Below, piece after piece: positions 7,897 to 16,840 of a stretch of 64,000 nt of DNA (the stretch's first letter is position 1; the number at the start of each line of letters is the position of its first letter). Origin of the DNA: Shewanella sp. KX20019 (GTDB lineage: Bacteria; Pseudomonadota; Gammaproteobacteria; Enterobacterales; Shewanellaceae); NCBI RefSeq assembly GCF_016757755.1, contig NZ_CP068437.1, forward strand, positions 1,612,001 to 1,676,000, in the 5' to 3' direction. The notes below the pieces were generated by a model, which was not told the origin of the DNA, ran no database searches, and worked only from the letters and a program-made list of their open reading frames with translations. Made by a program: the position numbers and the translations under genes.

Positions 7897-10110
7897 ATGG
7901 TATCAGTTCGTGAAGCACATTTTAGCGACCCTCACTTTCAACTAGAAGAGTGGGTGAAACGTTATATTAGTGATTCCAACGAAGCCAAAACTCTTTTGGA
8001 GTTGATAGCGCAGGTTGAGTTATTAGTTGGCCAAAATAAAGAGGTCAACCTTCCTGTGCTGCAACGGGCTCGCGAGATGATTGAAATTCTTGCACCTTTG
8101 AATATGGATATCGAAACCCTGCAAGCGGCAATATTGTTTGTTGTTTTTGATGCGGACTTAATCACTCAAGAAGATATTCATGAGCGCTTTGGCCCTAAGC
8201 TTGAAATTCTAGTCTCTAGCGTTGAAACCATGAATGCTATTGGTGCGTTGAAAATTGACAATCAGACCCGTAATGGTGAGCCGCAAATCGATAACATTCG
8301 TAAAATGTTGCTGGCAATGGTTGAAGATGTGCGCGCAGTGGTCATCAAACTCGCAGAGCGTATCTGCTTATTGCGTGAAATAAAAAATGCCGATGAAGAA
8401 GTTAAAGTGCTCATCGCCAGAGAGATTGCCGACGTGTATGCGCCACTCGCCAACCGTCTTGGTATTGGGCAGTTAAAATGGGAGCTAGAAGATATCTCTT
8501 TTCGCTACCTGCATCCGCAAACCTACAAAGATATCGCCAAGCAACTTGATGGTAAGCGCATTGACAGAGAAACCTTTATCGATGACTTTGTCAGCCAGTT
8601 GCAAGCGCGTCTAGATAAGGACGAGATCCGAGCCAAGGTATATGGCCGTCCAAAGCACATATACAGTATCTGGAAGAAGATGAATGGCAAACAACTTACA
8701 TTTGATGAGTTGTTTGATGTACGAGCGGTACGAATTGTCACCGACAGACTGCAAGATTGCTACGGGGCCTTGGGTGTGGTGCATACCCTTTGGCATCATA
8801 TCCCTAGCGAATTTGACGATTATGTCGCAAATCCGAAACCAAATGGCTATCAGTCGATCCACACGATTGTAGTGGGACCTGAGGGCAAGACCGTTGAGAT
8901 CCAAATTCGTACCGAGCAGATGCATGAAGATGCAGAGCTCGGTGTCGCTGCCCACTGGAAGTATAAAGAGGGTAGTGGCAGTGGTGGCGGTAAGCAAAGT
9001 GGTTACGAAGAGAAGATTAATTGGTTACGTAAGATTTTGCAGTGGCAAGAAGATGTTGCTGAAAGCGGTAACCTGGTTGAGGAGGTGCGTAGCCAAGTCT
9101 TTGAAGACCGTGTCTATGTCTTTACCCCAAGTGGCGAAGTGGTTGATCTACCGCTGGGTTCTACTGTTCTTGATTTTGCCTACTATATTCATTCACATGT
9201 TGGGCATAAATGCATTGGTGCTAAGGTTGATGGCCGTATCGTACAGTTTACTTACCAAGTTGAAACCGGACAGCGGATTGAGATCATCACCTCTAAAAAC
9301 CCTAATCCGAAAAGAGACTGGCTTAACCCAAGCTTAGGCTACATTAAAACTTCGCGGGCTCGTTCTAAGATCCAGCACTGGTTTAAGCAGCAAGACAGAG
9401 ACAAGAATATTATCGCCGGCCGAGAAATGCTGGAGACCGAGCTTGCACGAACTAATTTAAAGATAAAAGACGCTCAATCGGCGGTGGAACGCTTTAACAT
9501 GGTTAGCATGGATGATCTCCTTGCGGGGATCGGTGGAGGTGATGTTCGTCTGAACCAAGTTGTTAATCATGTGCAAAGTAAGCTGCGTACCAACGAGCTG
9601 TCTGATGAAGAGGTGCTCGAAGACCTGGTGAAAAAGAGCCATAGCAAACCGGCAAGAAAGGGCTCTGGTCAGGTAGAGGTTAATGGCGTAGGTAATCTTA
9701 TGAGCCATATTGCTAAGTGCTGTCAACCCGTTCCCGGTGATGAAATTTTTGGCTTTATTACTAAAGGCCGCGGCATATCCGTACATCGCGCCGATTGCGA
9801 TCAAGTCAAAGAGCTTATTCGTGCTCATCCAGAACGCTCTGTTGAGGTTGTCTGGGGAGAGAATTACTCAGGTGGCTACAAAATTCGTTTGCGAGTGATA
9901 GCAAGTGATCGTTCGGGACTGCTTAGAGATCTTACTTCGGTATTAGCCGCTGAAAAGTCTAACGTATTGTCAATGAGTTCGACATCGGATGTGAAAACAC
10001 AAACTGCAGCCATTGAGTTAGAGCTTGAACTGTACAATTTGGATGGTCTATCGCGCGTCGTTGCTAAATTGTCGCAGGTCGATGGCGTCAGCGAAGCCCG
10101 CAGAGTATAA
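7897..10110 (+). CDS. relA: GTP pyrophosphokinase RelA, (p)ppGpp synthetase I
   Basis: RelA makes pppGpp from ATP and GTP on ribosomes stalled with uncharged tRNA. The 737 residues have the RelA rather than SpoT layout: a pseudo-hydrolase N-terminus without the HD pair (FVVFDADL), the synthetase with RPKHIYSIWKKM and the EFDDYVANPKPNGYQSIHT region, a TGS domain starting RVYVFTPSGEVVDLP, a CCQPVPGD conserved-cysteine region, and a C-terminal ACT domain. The ATG at 7897 follows AAAGGAA. The leader carries a TTGACA hexamer at 7792-7797 and an 8-bp hairpin (7844-7869) close to the start. mazG follows after 23 bp, a likely operon. Confidence 0.97.
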   Translation: MVSVREAHFSDPHFQLEEWVKRYISDSNEAKTLLELIAQVELLVGQNKEVNLPVLQRAREMIEILAPLNMDIETLQAAILFVVFDADLITQEDIHERFGPKLEILVSSVETMNAIGALKIDNQTRNGEPQIDNIRKMLLAMVEDVRAVVIKLAERICLLREIKNADEEVKVLIAREIADVYAPLANRLGIGQLKWELEDISFRYLHPQTYKDIAKQLDGKRIDRETFIDDFVSQLQARLDKDEIRAKVYGRPKHIYSIWKKMNGKQLTFDELFDVRAVRIVTDRLQDCYGALGVVHTLWHHIPSEFDDYVANPKPNGYQSIHTIVVGPEGKTVEIQIRTEQMHEDAELGVAAHWKYKEGSGSGGGKQSGYEEKINWLRKILQWQEDVAESGNLVEEVRSQVFEDRVYVFTPSGEVVDLPLGSTVLDFAYYIHSHVGHKCIGAKVDGRIVQFTYQVETGQRIEIITSKNPNPKRDWLNPSLGYIKTSRARSKIQHWFKQQDRDKNIIAGREMLETELARTNLKIKDAQSAVERFNMVSMDDLLAGIGGGDVRLNQVVNHVQSKLRTNELSDEEVLEDLVKKSHSKPARKGSGQVEVNGVGNLMSHIAKCCQPVPGDEIFGFITKGRGISVHRADCDQVKELIRAHPERSVEVVWGENYSGGYKIRLRVIASDRSGLLRDLTSVLAAEKSNVLSMSSTSDVKTQTAAIELELELYNLDGLSRVVAKLSQVDGVSEARRV

Positions 10111-10133
10111 CTCGCACCAAGAATAGGTAATAG

Positions 10134-10937
10134 ATGAAAGAGCCAGTGGGAAACATGCAGCCTTTGCTGACGATAATGCAAAAGCTGCGAGACCCAGAAA
10201 CGGGTTGCGACTGGGATAAAGCACAAACTTTCCAATCTATCGTGCCCTTCACGTTAGAAGAAGCCTATGAAGTGGCAGATACCATCGAGCGTGTTGCACT
10301 CGATGAACTGCCTGATGAATTAGGTGATCTACTGTTTCAGGTGGTGTTTTACTGCCAGCTGGGTAAAGAGCAGGGAATGTTTGATTTTGATACCGTTGTT
10401 AACCGTATTTGCGATAAGCTAACTCGACGCCATCCCCATGTTTTTGCTGATCTCAAAAGTAGTAGCACCGAGCAGATAAAACAAAACTGGGAAAAAATTA
10501 AGGCGTCTGAACGCGTAGAACGTGAGCAGCATTCTGTGCTAGATGATATCCCTCTAAACCTCCCGGCACTTTCTCGCTCAATAAAAATTCAAAAAAGAGT
10601 ATCCGGCGTCGGTTTTGATTGGCCTGAGTTACCTCCTGTGGTTGCAAAAATCCACGAGGAGATAGAAGAGGTACTTTTTGAAGTCGAGCAAGAAAATATT
10701 GATCATAATAAAGTTACTGACGAAATGGGCGACTTATTATTTGCTGTAGTCAACTTGGCAAGGCATCTAGGTGTAGAGCCAGAAAAAGCCTTAAGACAAG
10801 CAAATCAAAAGTTTGAACGACGTTTTCGTGGTGTAGAGGACTATGTTGAACAGGATGGAAGAGCGTTTGATGAGCATACGTTAGTGGAGCTCGATAGATA
10901 CTGGGACAAGGTCAAAGTGAGTGAGTCGAACAAATAA
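10134..10937 (+). CDS. mazG: Nucleoside triphosphate pyrophosphohydrolase MazG
   Basis: MazG hydrolyses (d)NTPs to NMP and PPi, limiting aberrant nucleotides and lowering (p)ppGpp in E. coli. The 267 residues (E. coli 263) hold two tandem MazG domains: the first with LRDPETGCDWDKAQTF and EEAYEVADTIE plus DELGDLLFQVVFY, the second with KIHEEIEEVLFEVE and DEMGDLLFAVVNLARHL, whose acidic clusters bind Mg2+. A HPHVFAD segment lies between them. It starts 23 bp after relA and is probably co-transcribed with it, pairing an alarmone synthase with a stress-related pyrophosphatase. Confidence 0.95.
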   Translation: MKEPVGNMQPLLTIMQKLRDPETGCDWDKAQTFQSIVPFTLEEAYEVADTIERVALDELPDELGDLLFQVVFYCQLGKEQGMFDFDTVVNRICDKLTRRHPHVFADLKSSSTEQIKQNWEKIKASERVEREQHSVLDDIPLNLPALSRSIKIQKRVSGVGFDWPELPPVVAKIHEEIEEVLFEVEQENIDHNKVTDEMGDLLFAVVNLARHLGVEPEKALRQANQKFERRFRGVEDYVEQDGRAFDEHTLVELDRYWDKVKVSESNK

Positions 10938-10961
10938 TCTGAATTTAAGGTTAATTCTAGT

Positions 10962-10990
10962 TTGTCGAATCGATGATGCTTTGGTATAAT
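10962..10990 (+). promoter_or_regulatory. Predicted sigma-70 promoter of pyrG
   Basis: TTGTCG at 10962-10967 and TATAAT at 10985-10990 are separated by exactly 17 bp, and the -10 is preceded by TG one base away (TGGTATAAT), an extended -10. The predicted transcription start falls on the GCCCCG stretch at 10994-10999. A short hairpin (GTGCTT/AAGCAC, 11005-11022) lies in the leader. It would give pyrG its own transcription apart from relA-mazG. Confidence 0.7.
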
Positions 10991-11052
10991 ATTGCCCCGT
11001 CCTAGTGCTTTCTTACAAGCACATATTTCCAACTCATTTTCTCAGGTTCAGC

Positions 11053-12690
11053 ATGACTACAAGGTATATCTTCGTTACTGGTGGCGTCGTTTCATCACTA
11101 GGTAAAGGCATTGCAGCAGCATCTTTGGCTGCAATTTTAGAGGCCCGTGGCCTAAACGTAACCATTATGAAGCTGGATCCATATATTAACGTCGATCCAG
11201 GTACCATGAGTCCAACACAGCACGGTGAAGTGTTTGTGACTGAAGACGGCGCTGAAACCGATCTTGACTTAGGTCATTATGAGCGTTTCATTCGTACCAA
11301 GATGAATCGTCGTAATAACTTTACCACTGGCCGTATTTACGAAGAAGTATTACGTAAAGAGCGTCGTGGCGATTATTTGGGGGCCACAATTCAGGTTATC
11401 CCTCATATCACTAATGCCATTAAAGAAAAGGTTCTTGCTGGTGGCGAAGGTCACGATGTTGCCATCGTTGAGATTGGCGGCACAGTAGGTGATATTGAAT
11501 CACTGCCTTTCCTTGAATCTATTCGTCAGCTGGGTGTTGAACTCGGCCGCGAAAGAACCCTATTTATGCATCTAACTTTGGTGCCATTCTTAGGTGCTGC
11601 TGGCGAAGTTAAAACCAAGCCAACCCAACATTCAGTTAAAGAGCTGCGTTCTATCGGTATCGCTCCTGATGTTTTAGTTTGTCGTGGTGACCGTCCAGTA
11701 CCTGCAAATGAAAAAGCGAAAATATCGCTATTTTGTAATGTAGAAGAACGTGCCGTTATCTCGCTTAAAGATGTCGACAGTATTTATAAGATCCCTGCGT
11801 TGCTAAAAGCACAGGGGCTTGATCAACTCGTCACTAAGCGTTTTGGAATTGATTGTCCTGAAGCTGACTTACACGAGTGGGAAAATGTTATCTATCAAGA
11901 AGCTAACCCAACTGGCGAAATCGTCATTGGTATGGTTGGTAAATACATTGAGCTACCAGATGCTTATAAGTCAGTAAACGAAGCCTTGAAGCACGCCGGT
12001 CTGTTTAATCGTGTATCAGTTCAAATTAAGTACATTGATTCTCAGAACGTTGAAGCCAAAGGCGAAGAGATCCTTCAAGGTCTTGACGGTATCTTGGTTC
12101 CTGGCGGGTTCGGCGAGCGTGGCGTAGAAGGTAAAATCATGGCGGCTAAGTACGCTCGTGAAAATAATCTACCTTACTTTGGTATATGCTTAGGTATGCA
12201 AGTAGCGCTAATTGAGTTTGCACGTAATGTTGCTGGCCTTGAAGGTGCACATTCAACTGAATTCAATAAAGAGACTCCGTATCCTGTTGTTGGTTTAATC
12301 ACTGAGTGGATTAACGAAGAGGGTAACGTTGAAGAGCGTCATGAAACGTCAGACTTGGGCGGTACTATGCGCTTAGGTGCTCAACTATGTCATCTAGAGG
12401 AAGGCACTAAAGCCGCTGCAGCCTATAAAGGTATCAGCTGTGTTGAGCGTCATCGTCATCGTTATGAAGTGAACAACAACTTTAAAGACCGTCTTGAAAA
12501 AGCAGGTTTGATTTTTAGTGGTCTATCATCAGACCGCCAACTGGTCGAAATGATTGAACTACCAAACCACCCATGGTTTGTAGCGGGTCAATTCCACCCT
12601 GAATTCACATCGACACCTCGTGATGGTCAGCCATTATTTGAAGGGTTTATCGCAGCAGCCGCCGCGTATCAAAAACGCGATTTAGGCTAA
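11053..12690 (+). CDS. pyrG: CTP synthase
   Basis: PyrG converts UTP to CTP using ATP and glutamine, the last step of pyrimidine nucleotide synthesis. From the ATG at 11053 (MTTRYIFVTGGVVSSLGKG) it is 545 residues, the same as E. coli; the upstream in-frame extension is not family-like. The N-terminal synthetase domain contains the P-loop GGVVSSLGKG and GTVGDIES; the C-terminal class I glutamine amidotransferase has the nucleophile Cys near residue 380 in FGICLGMQ and the His/Glu pair in GQFHPEFTS near the end. A Rho-independent terminator follows and separates it from eno. Confidence 0.98.
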   Translation: MTTRYIFVTGGVVSSLGKGIAAASLAAILEARGLNVTIMKLDPYINVDPGTMSPTQHGEVFVTEDGAETDLDLGHYERFIRTKMNRRNNFTTGRIYEEVLRKERRGDYLGATIQVIPHITNAIKEKVLAGGEGHDVAIVEIGGTVGDIESLPFLESIRQLGVELGRERTLFMHLTLVPFLGAAGEVKTKPTQHSVKELRSIGIAPDVLVCRGDRPVPANEKAKISLFCNVEERAVISLKDVDSIYKIPALLKAQGLDQLVTKRFGIDCPEADLHEWENVIYQEANPTGEIVIGMVGKYIELPDAYKSVNEALKHAGLFNRVSVQIKYIDSQNVEAKGEEILQGLDGILVPGGFGERGVEGKIMAAKYARENNLPYFGICLGMQVALIEFARNVAGLEGAHSTEFNKETPYPVVGLITEWINEEGNVEERHETSDLGGTMRLGAQLCHLEEGTKAAAAYKGISCVERHRHRYEVNNNFKDRLEKAGLIFSGLSSDRQLVEMIELPNHPWFVAGQFHPEFTSTPRDGQPLFEGFIAAAAAYQKRDLG

Positions 12691-12701
12691 ACCAAACTAT
12701 T

Positions 12702-12738
12702 AACCGCTTCCATCTAATGGGGGCGGTTTTTTTGTTTT
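12702..12738 (+). terminator. Rho-independent terminator after pyrG
   Basis: AACCGC...GCGGTT stem with a partly paired inner section (CCAT/ATGG), followed by TTTTTTTG. It lies 12 bp past the pyrG stop. Confidence 0.8.
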
Positions 12739-12817
12739 TGGTGATGTGAGTTTATAGAAACAAATTCGTTTTACTTTTTACTTTAAATTTATCTTTCAAA
12801 CTTAAATCGAGGGCATT

Positions 12818-14119
12818 ATGGCTAAGATTATTAACATTATCGGTCGCGAAATCATGGATTCTCGCGGTAACCCAACTGTTGAAGCTGAAGTTCATTTAGA
12901 AGGCGGATTCATGGGTATGGCTGCTGCACCATCTGGTGCATCTACGGGTAGTCGCGAAGCACTAGAACTACGTGATGGTGACAAAGCACGTTATTTAGGC
13001 AAAGGCGTACTGAAAGCAGTTGCAGCCGTCAATGGTCCTATTGCTGACGCGCTGAAAGGCAAAGATGCGATTGCGCAAGCTGAACTTGATCAAATCATGA
13101 TTGATTTAGACGGCACAGAAAACAAAGCTAAGTTTGGCGCTAACGCTATCCTAGCTGTTTCTCTTGCAGCGGCTAAAGCGGCAGCAGCCTTTAAAGGTGT
13201 ACCTTTATACGCACATATTGCTGACCTAAACGGTACTCCGGGTGTTTACTCTATGCCGTTACCTATGATGAATATCATTAATGGTGGCGAGCATGCAGAT
13301 AACTCTGTTGATATCCAAGAGTTCATGATTCAACCTGTTGGTGCTGAAAACTTCCGCGAAGGCCTACGTATGGGCGCAGAAGTATTCCACAGCTTAGCTA
13401 AAGTACTTAAGGCTGATGGTCACTCTACAGCAGTAGGCGATGAAGGTGGTTTCGCGCCAAACCTACCATCAAACGCATCTGCTTTGGCTGCAATTAAAGT
13501 TGCAGTGGCAAACGCGGGTTACGAGCTAGGTAAAGACATCACTTTAGCGATGGATTGTGCGGCGTCTGAGTTTTATGATAAAGAAGCCAACATCTATGAC
13601 CTTAAAGGTGAAGGTAAGAAGTTCACTTCAGAAGAGTTCAACTTCTTCCTACAGGACCTAACCAAAGAATACCCGATTGTTTCTATTGAAGATGGTCTTG
13701 ATGAGTCTGATTGGGACGGTTTCGCGCACCAAACTAAACTAATGGGTGATAAAATCCAATTAGTTGGTGACGATCTATTCGTAACAAACACTAAGATTTT
13801 GAAGCGCGGTATCGACAACGGTATTGCTAACTCAATCCTAATCAAGTTCAACCAAATCGGTTCATTGACTGAAACTTTAGCTGCTATCAAGATGGCTAAA
13901 GATGCAGGCTTCACTGTTGTTATCTCTCACCGCTCAGGTGAAACTGAAGATGCGACTATTGCTGATTTAGCTGTAGGTACAGCTGCAGGTCAGATCAAAA
14001 CGGGTTCTTTAAGCCGTAGTGATCGTGTTGCTAAGTACAACCAGCTACTGCGTATCGAAGAACAGCTTGGCGAAAAAGCACCTTATAACGGCTTAAGCGA
14101 GATAAAAGGCCAAGCATAA
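12818..14119 (+). CDS. eno: Enolase (phosphopyruvate hydratase)
   Basis: Enolase interconverts 2-phosphoglycerate and phosphoenolpyruvate in glycolysis and is also a partner of the RNA degradosome in E. coli. The 433-residue protein shows the family landmarks: N-terminal REIMDSRGNPTVEAEV, the catalytic-loop GASTGSREALELRD, PMPLMNIINGG-like PMPMMNIINGG region, the metal-binding IEDGLDESD and LVGDDLFVTN, the signature ILIKFNQIGSLTET, and SHRSGETEDATIADLAV. A GAGGG ribosome-binding site precedes the ATG. It sits between two terminators, so it appears to have its own transcription; pyrG-eno adjacency is the same as in E. coli. Confidence 0.98.
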   Translation: MAKIINIIGREIMDSRGNPTVEAEVHLEGGFMGMAAAPSGASTGSREALELRDGDKARYLGKGVLKAVAAVNGPIADALKGKDAIAQAELDQIMIDLDGTENKAKFGANAILAVSLAAAKAAAAFKGVPLYAHIADLNGTPGVYSMPLPMMNIINGGEHADNSVDIQEFMIQPVGAENFREGLRMGAEVFHSLAKVLKADGHSTAVGDEGGFAPNLPSNASALAAIKVAVANAGYELGKDITLAMDCAASEFYDKEANIYDLKGEGKKFTSEEFNFFLQDLTKEYPIVSIEDGLDESDWDGFAHQTKLMGDKIQLVGDDLFVTNTKILKRGIDNGIANSILIKFNQIGSLTETLAAIKMAKDAGFTVVISHRSGETEDATIADLAVGTAAGQIKTGSLSRSDRVAKYNQLLRIEEQLGEKAPYNGLSEIKGQA

Positions 14120-14135
14120 TTTGCTATAAAGTGTA

Positions 14136-14165
14136 AAAAGGCCGCCACTCGGTGGCCTTTTTTGT
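14136..14165 (+). terminator. Rho-independent terminator after eno
   Basis: AAGGCCGCC and GGTGGCCTT arms around an ACTC loop, followed by a T run ending TTTTTG. It starts 17 bp after the eno stop. Confidence 0.88.
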
Positions 14166-14209
14166 TGTACTATCTGTTTACTATTCTCAAACTCTTTCTA
14201 TTTAGCATC

Positions 14210-14506
14210 ATGAAACGCCTTCTTTTTGCCTTGGTAGTGTTACTTATCTTACTGGAATATCGCCTTTGGTTAGGAGATAAGAGCCTCGCTGACTCTATTC
14301 ATCTGCAAGAGCAGATAAAACTACAACAACAGAGTAATGCACAGTTGGTGGCTAGAAACCAAGTGTTGAGAGAAGAGATCAATGATCTTCGTAGCGGAAC
14401 CGAAGCGCTTGAAGAGCGCGCTCGTAACGAGCTAGGTATGGTCAAAGAGGGAGAGACATTCTTTAGAGTCGTGGGTGGTGACCGCCTCTCAAAACAGAAT
14501 CATTGA
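14210..14506 (+). CDS. ftsB: Cell division protein FtsB
   Basis: FtsB is the small bitopic membrane protein that forms the FtsQLB complex at the septum. The start is the ATG at 14210 (MKRLLFALVVLLILLEYRLW), giving 98 residues; reading from further upstream would place the start inside the eno terminator. Residues ~3-20 are the membrane segment, ~28-65 a leucine/glutamine coiled coil (LQEQIKLQQQSNAQLVARNQ), and ~70-85 the conserved ERARNELGMVKEGETFFRV motif. The eno-ftsB-ispD-ispF order is the same as in E. coli. Confidence 0.95.
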   Translation: MKRLLFALVVLLILLEYRLWLGDKSLADSIHLQEQIKLQQQSNAQLVARNQVLREEINDLRSGTEALEERARNELGMVKEGETFFRVVGGDRLSKQNH

Positions 14507-14540
14507 TTATAAGATATAAGCTTCTAAGTGGGATCCTCTA

Positions 14541-15245
14541 ATGAGCCAATCAACTAAACAGATCATTGCAGTTGTTCCTGCTGCAGGGATAGGCAGCCGT
14601 ATGGGTGCAGAAGTGCCCAAGCAATACTTAGCACTTAATGAGCAAACCATTCTCGGACATACTTTGGATTGTTTGTTAACTCATACTGAAATATCAGCGG
14701 TTATCATAGCGCTTAATCCTGAAGACAAATATTTTTCAGCGTTGCCTCAGGCTACGCATCCTAAGTTAATCACCGTTACAGGCGGCAATGAGCGTGCAGA
14801 CTCGGTGCTAGCTGCTTTACAACATGCTGATGAGAGCAGTTGGGTGTTAGTACATGATGCCGCTAGGCCGTGCCTAAGCCATCTTGATATCGATAAACTG
14901 ATTGCTTCAACTGCTGTTTTCCCACAAGGGTCGATATTAGCCGCTCCGGTGCGCGATACTATGAAGCGCAGTAATGATAGTGGCGAAATTTGCCATACTG
15001 TTTGTCGAGACAAACTTTGGCATGCGTTAACGCCGCAATATTTCCCCGCTAAACAGTTAAAAGACAATTTAGAGGCGGCATTAGCCGCTGAAGCACTTAT
15101 CACCGATGAAGCGTCGGCGATGGAGTGGGCGGGCATTAAGCCGGGAATTATTAGTGGTCGTGCTGACAATATAAAAGTGACCCATCCCGACGACTTACAA
15201 TTGGCTGGGCTGTTTCTTAAAAATCTAAGCCGTCAGGGCAAGTAA
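14541..15245 (+). CDS. ispD: 2-C-methyl-D-erythritol 4-phosphate cytidylyltransferase
   Basis: IspD joins MEP and CTP to form CDP-ME in the non-mevalonate isoprenoid pathway. The 234 residues contain the CTP-binding loop PAAGIGSRMGAEVPKQYL at 13-30, the VHDAARPCL catalytic region, and a C-terminal TDEASAMEWAG / VTHPDDLQLA. It is 35 bp from ispF, which catalyses a later step, and the two are probably one transcript. Confidence 0.97.
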   Translation: MSQSTKQIIAVVPAAGIGSRMGAEVPKQYLALNEQTILGHTLDCLLTHTEISAVIIALNPEDKYFSALPQATHPKLITVTGGNERADSVLAALQHADESSWVLVHDAARPCLSHLDIDKLIASTAVFPQGSILAAPVRDTMKRSNDSGEICHTVCRDKLWHALTPQYFPAKQLKDNLEAALAAEALITDEASAMEWAGIKPGIISGRADNIKVTHPDDLQLAGLFLKNLSRQGK

Positions 15246-15280
15246 TAATCTGACTGCTTGAATCATAACTAGGAATTGAA

Positions 15281-15760
15281 ATGAAAATTAGAATTGGTCA
15301 TGGCTTTGATGTGCATAAGTTTGGTGGAGAGCCACCATTGATCTTAGGCGGCGTTGTTGTACCCTATGATGTTGGTCTTATTGCACATTCTGATGGTGAT
15401 GTCGTGCTGCATGCCATATCTGATGCTATTCTTGGCGCAATGGCGCTGGGAGATATTGGTAAGCACTTTCCTGATACCGATGTTGAGTTTAGAGGTGCGG
15501 ATAGCCGAGTATTATTGAAGCATTGCTACCAACTGGCGCTAGACAAAGGTTTTTCATTGTCCAATCTGGATGTAACTATTATTGCACAAGCTCCAAAAAT
15601 GGCGCCGCATATCGAATCGATTAGAGCTGTTTTAGCCGTTGATCTTCTAGCAGATATTGACGATATCAATGTTAAAGCGACTACCACCGAAAAGCTCGGG
15701 TTTACCGGTAGAAAAGAAGGTATTGCAGTGGAAGCTGTAGTATTGATGACCAAGATTTAG
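15281..15760 (+). CDS. ispF: 2-C-methyl-D-erythritol 2,4-cyclodiphosphate synthase
   Basis: IspF cyclises CDP-ME 2-phosphate to MEcPP with loss of CMP. The 159-residue protein is of normal length, with the zinc ligands Asp10 and His12 in HGFDVHKF, the HSDGDVVLHAISDAILGA segment, and the C-terminal TTEKLGFTGRKEGIAVEA nucleotide-binding loop. The truD ATG lies 15 bp downstream, consistent with a continuing operon. Confidence 0.97.
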   Translation: MKIRIGHGFDVHKFGGEPPLILGGVVVPYDVGLIAHSDGDVVLHAISDAILGAMALGDIGKHFPDTDVEFRGADSRVLLKHCYQLALDKGFSLSNLDVTIIAQAPKMAPHIESIRAVLAVDLLADIDDINVKATTTEKLGFTGRKEGIAVEAVVLMTKI

Positions 15761-15775
15761 AGAGAAACAACTGAT

Positions 15776-16840
15776 ATGAGCGAACTTCATTATTTACACG
15801 GCAAGCCAACCGCTACGGCAGATCTTAGAACACATAATAGCGATTTTTTAGTGCAAGAAATACTCCCCTTTGCTCCAACGGGTGAAGGGGAACATCATCT
15901 GCTACATATTCGCAAAGATGGTTTAAATACCGTAGAGGTCGCCAAAATGCTGTCGAGTTTTGCTCATGTTCACCCCAAAGAGGTGACATATGCAGGGCAA
16001 AAAGATAAGAATGCAGTGACTGAGCAATGGTTTGGTGTACGCATTCCAGGTAAAGAAACGCCAGATTGGCAAAAACTGAACAGCGAGCAGATAACGCTTT
16101 TGTCGGCATCTCGTCATGGTAAAAAACTGCGTATAGGCGCATTAGCGGGCAACCGTTTCACCTTAGTACTTAGAAACGTCACAGAAATTGAAGATGTTGT
16201 CGCTCGTTTAAAAGAGATCACCAAAATAGGTGTACCTAATTATTTTGGTGAGCAACGTTTTGGCCATGAAGGAAAAAATCTTGTATTTGGCCGGCAGATG
16301 TTTGGTGGTCGTAATGTGAAAGACCGAAATAAGCGCAGTATGTATCTTTCTGCTGTTCGCTCGAACCTGTTTAATGTGGCTACATCATCGAGATTAGCCA
16401 TACACGGCATTACGACGCTTAGCGGTGATTGTGTCATGCTGGCGGGAAGCAAGAGCTATTTCATTGCTGAGGAATGGGATGAAACCTTAACCGCACGTTT
16501 AGCTAAAAAAGATATCCAACTATCGGCTCCAATGTGGGGGCGCGGTTTGCCATTAGCACAAGCTGAAGCAGCTGAAATGGAATCAAACGCGTTGCAAGAT
16601 TTAGCTGTTGATCGTGACGGATTAGAACATGCCGGGCTAAGTCAGGAGCGTCGCGCACTGCTACTTGAGCCACAACATTTACAATATCAAATCGAAGACG
16701 ATACCATTACAATTAAATTTGCTTTACCATCAGGCTCTTATGCCACATCTGTTTTACGTGAGCTCGCTGATTACCAAGATGTACAGGAAGTGGCTAGAAA
16801 ACAGAGGCTCGCTGCTGAACAGGAACTCGTTGCAAAATAA
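15776..16840 (+). CDS. truD: tRNA pseudouridine(13) synthase TruD
   Basis: TruD isomerises U13 of tRNA-Glu to pseudouridine. The 354 residues hold the catalytic Asp77 in the family motif YAGQKDKNAVTEQ, the NYFGEQRFG motif, and a C-terminal LPSGSYATSVLREL region. Its stop codon TAA shares its last A with the ATG of surE (overlap at 16840), showing translational coupling. The ispF-truD-surE-pcm-nlpD-rpoS order is a classic gammaproteobacterial arrangement. Confidence 0.97.
   Translation: MSELHYLHGKPTATADLRTHNSDFLVQEILPFAPTGEGEHHLLHIRKDGLNTVEVAKMLSSFAHVHPKEVTYAGQKDKNAVTEQWFGVRIPGKETPDWQKLNSEQITLLSASRHGKKLRIGALAGNRFTLVLRNVTEIEDVVARLKEITKIGVPNYFGEQRFGHEGKNLVFGRQMFGGRNVKDRNKRSMYLSAVRSNLFNVATSSRLAIHGITTLSGDCVMLAGSKSYFIAEEWDETLTARLAKKDIQLSAPMWGRGLPLAQAEAAEMESNALQDLAVDRDGLEHAGLSQERRALLLEPQHLQYQIEDDTITIKFALPSGSYATSVLRELADYQDVQEVARKQRLAAEQELVAK

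Noticed and set aside
8611..8997. Reverse open frame of 128 codons in relA
   Set aside because: Antisense shadow; the forward frame carries the RelA synthetase motifs.
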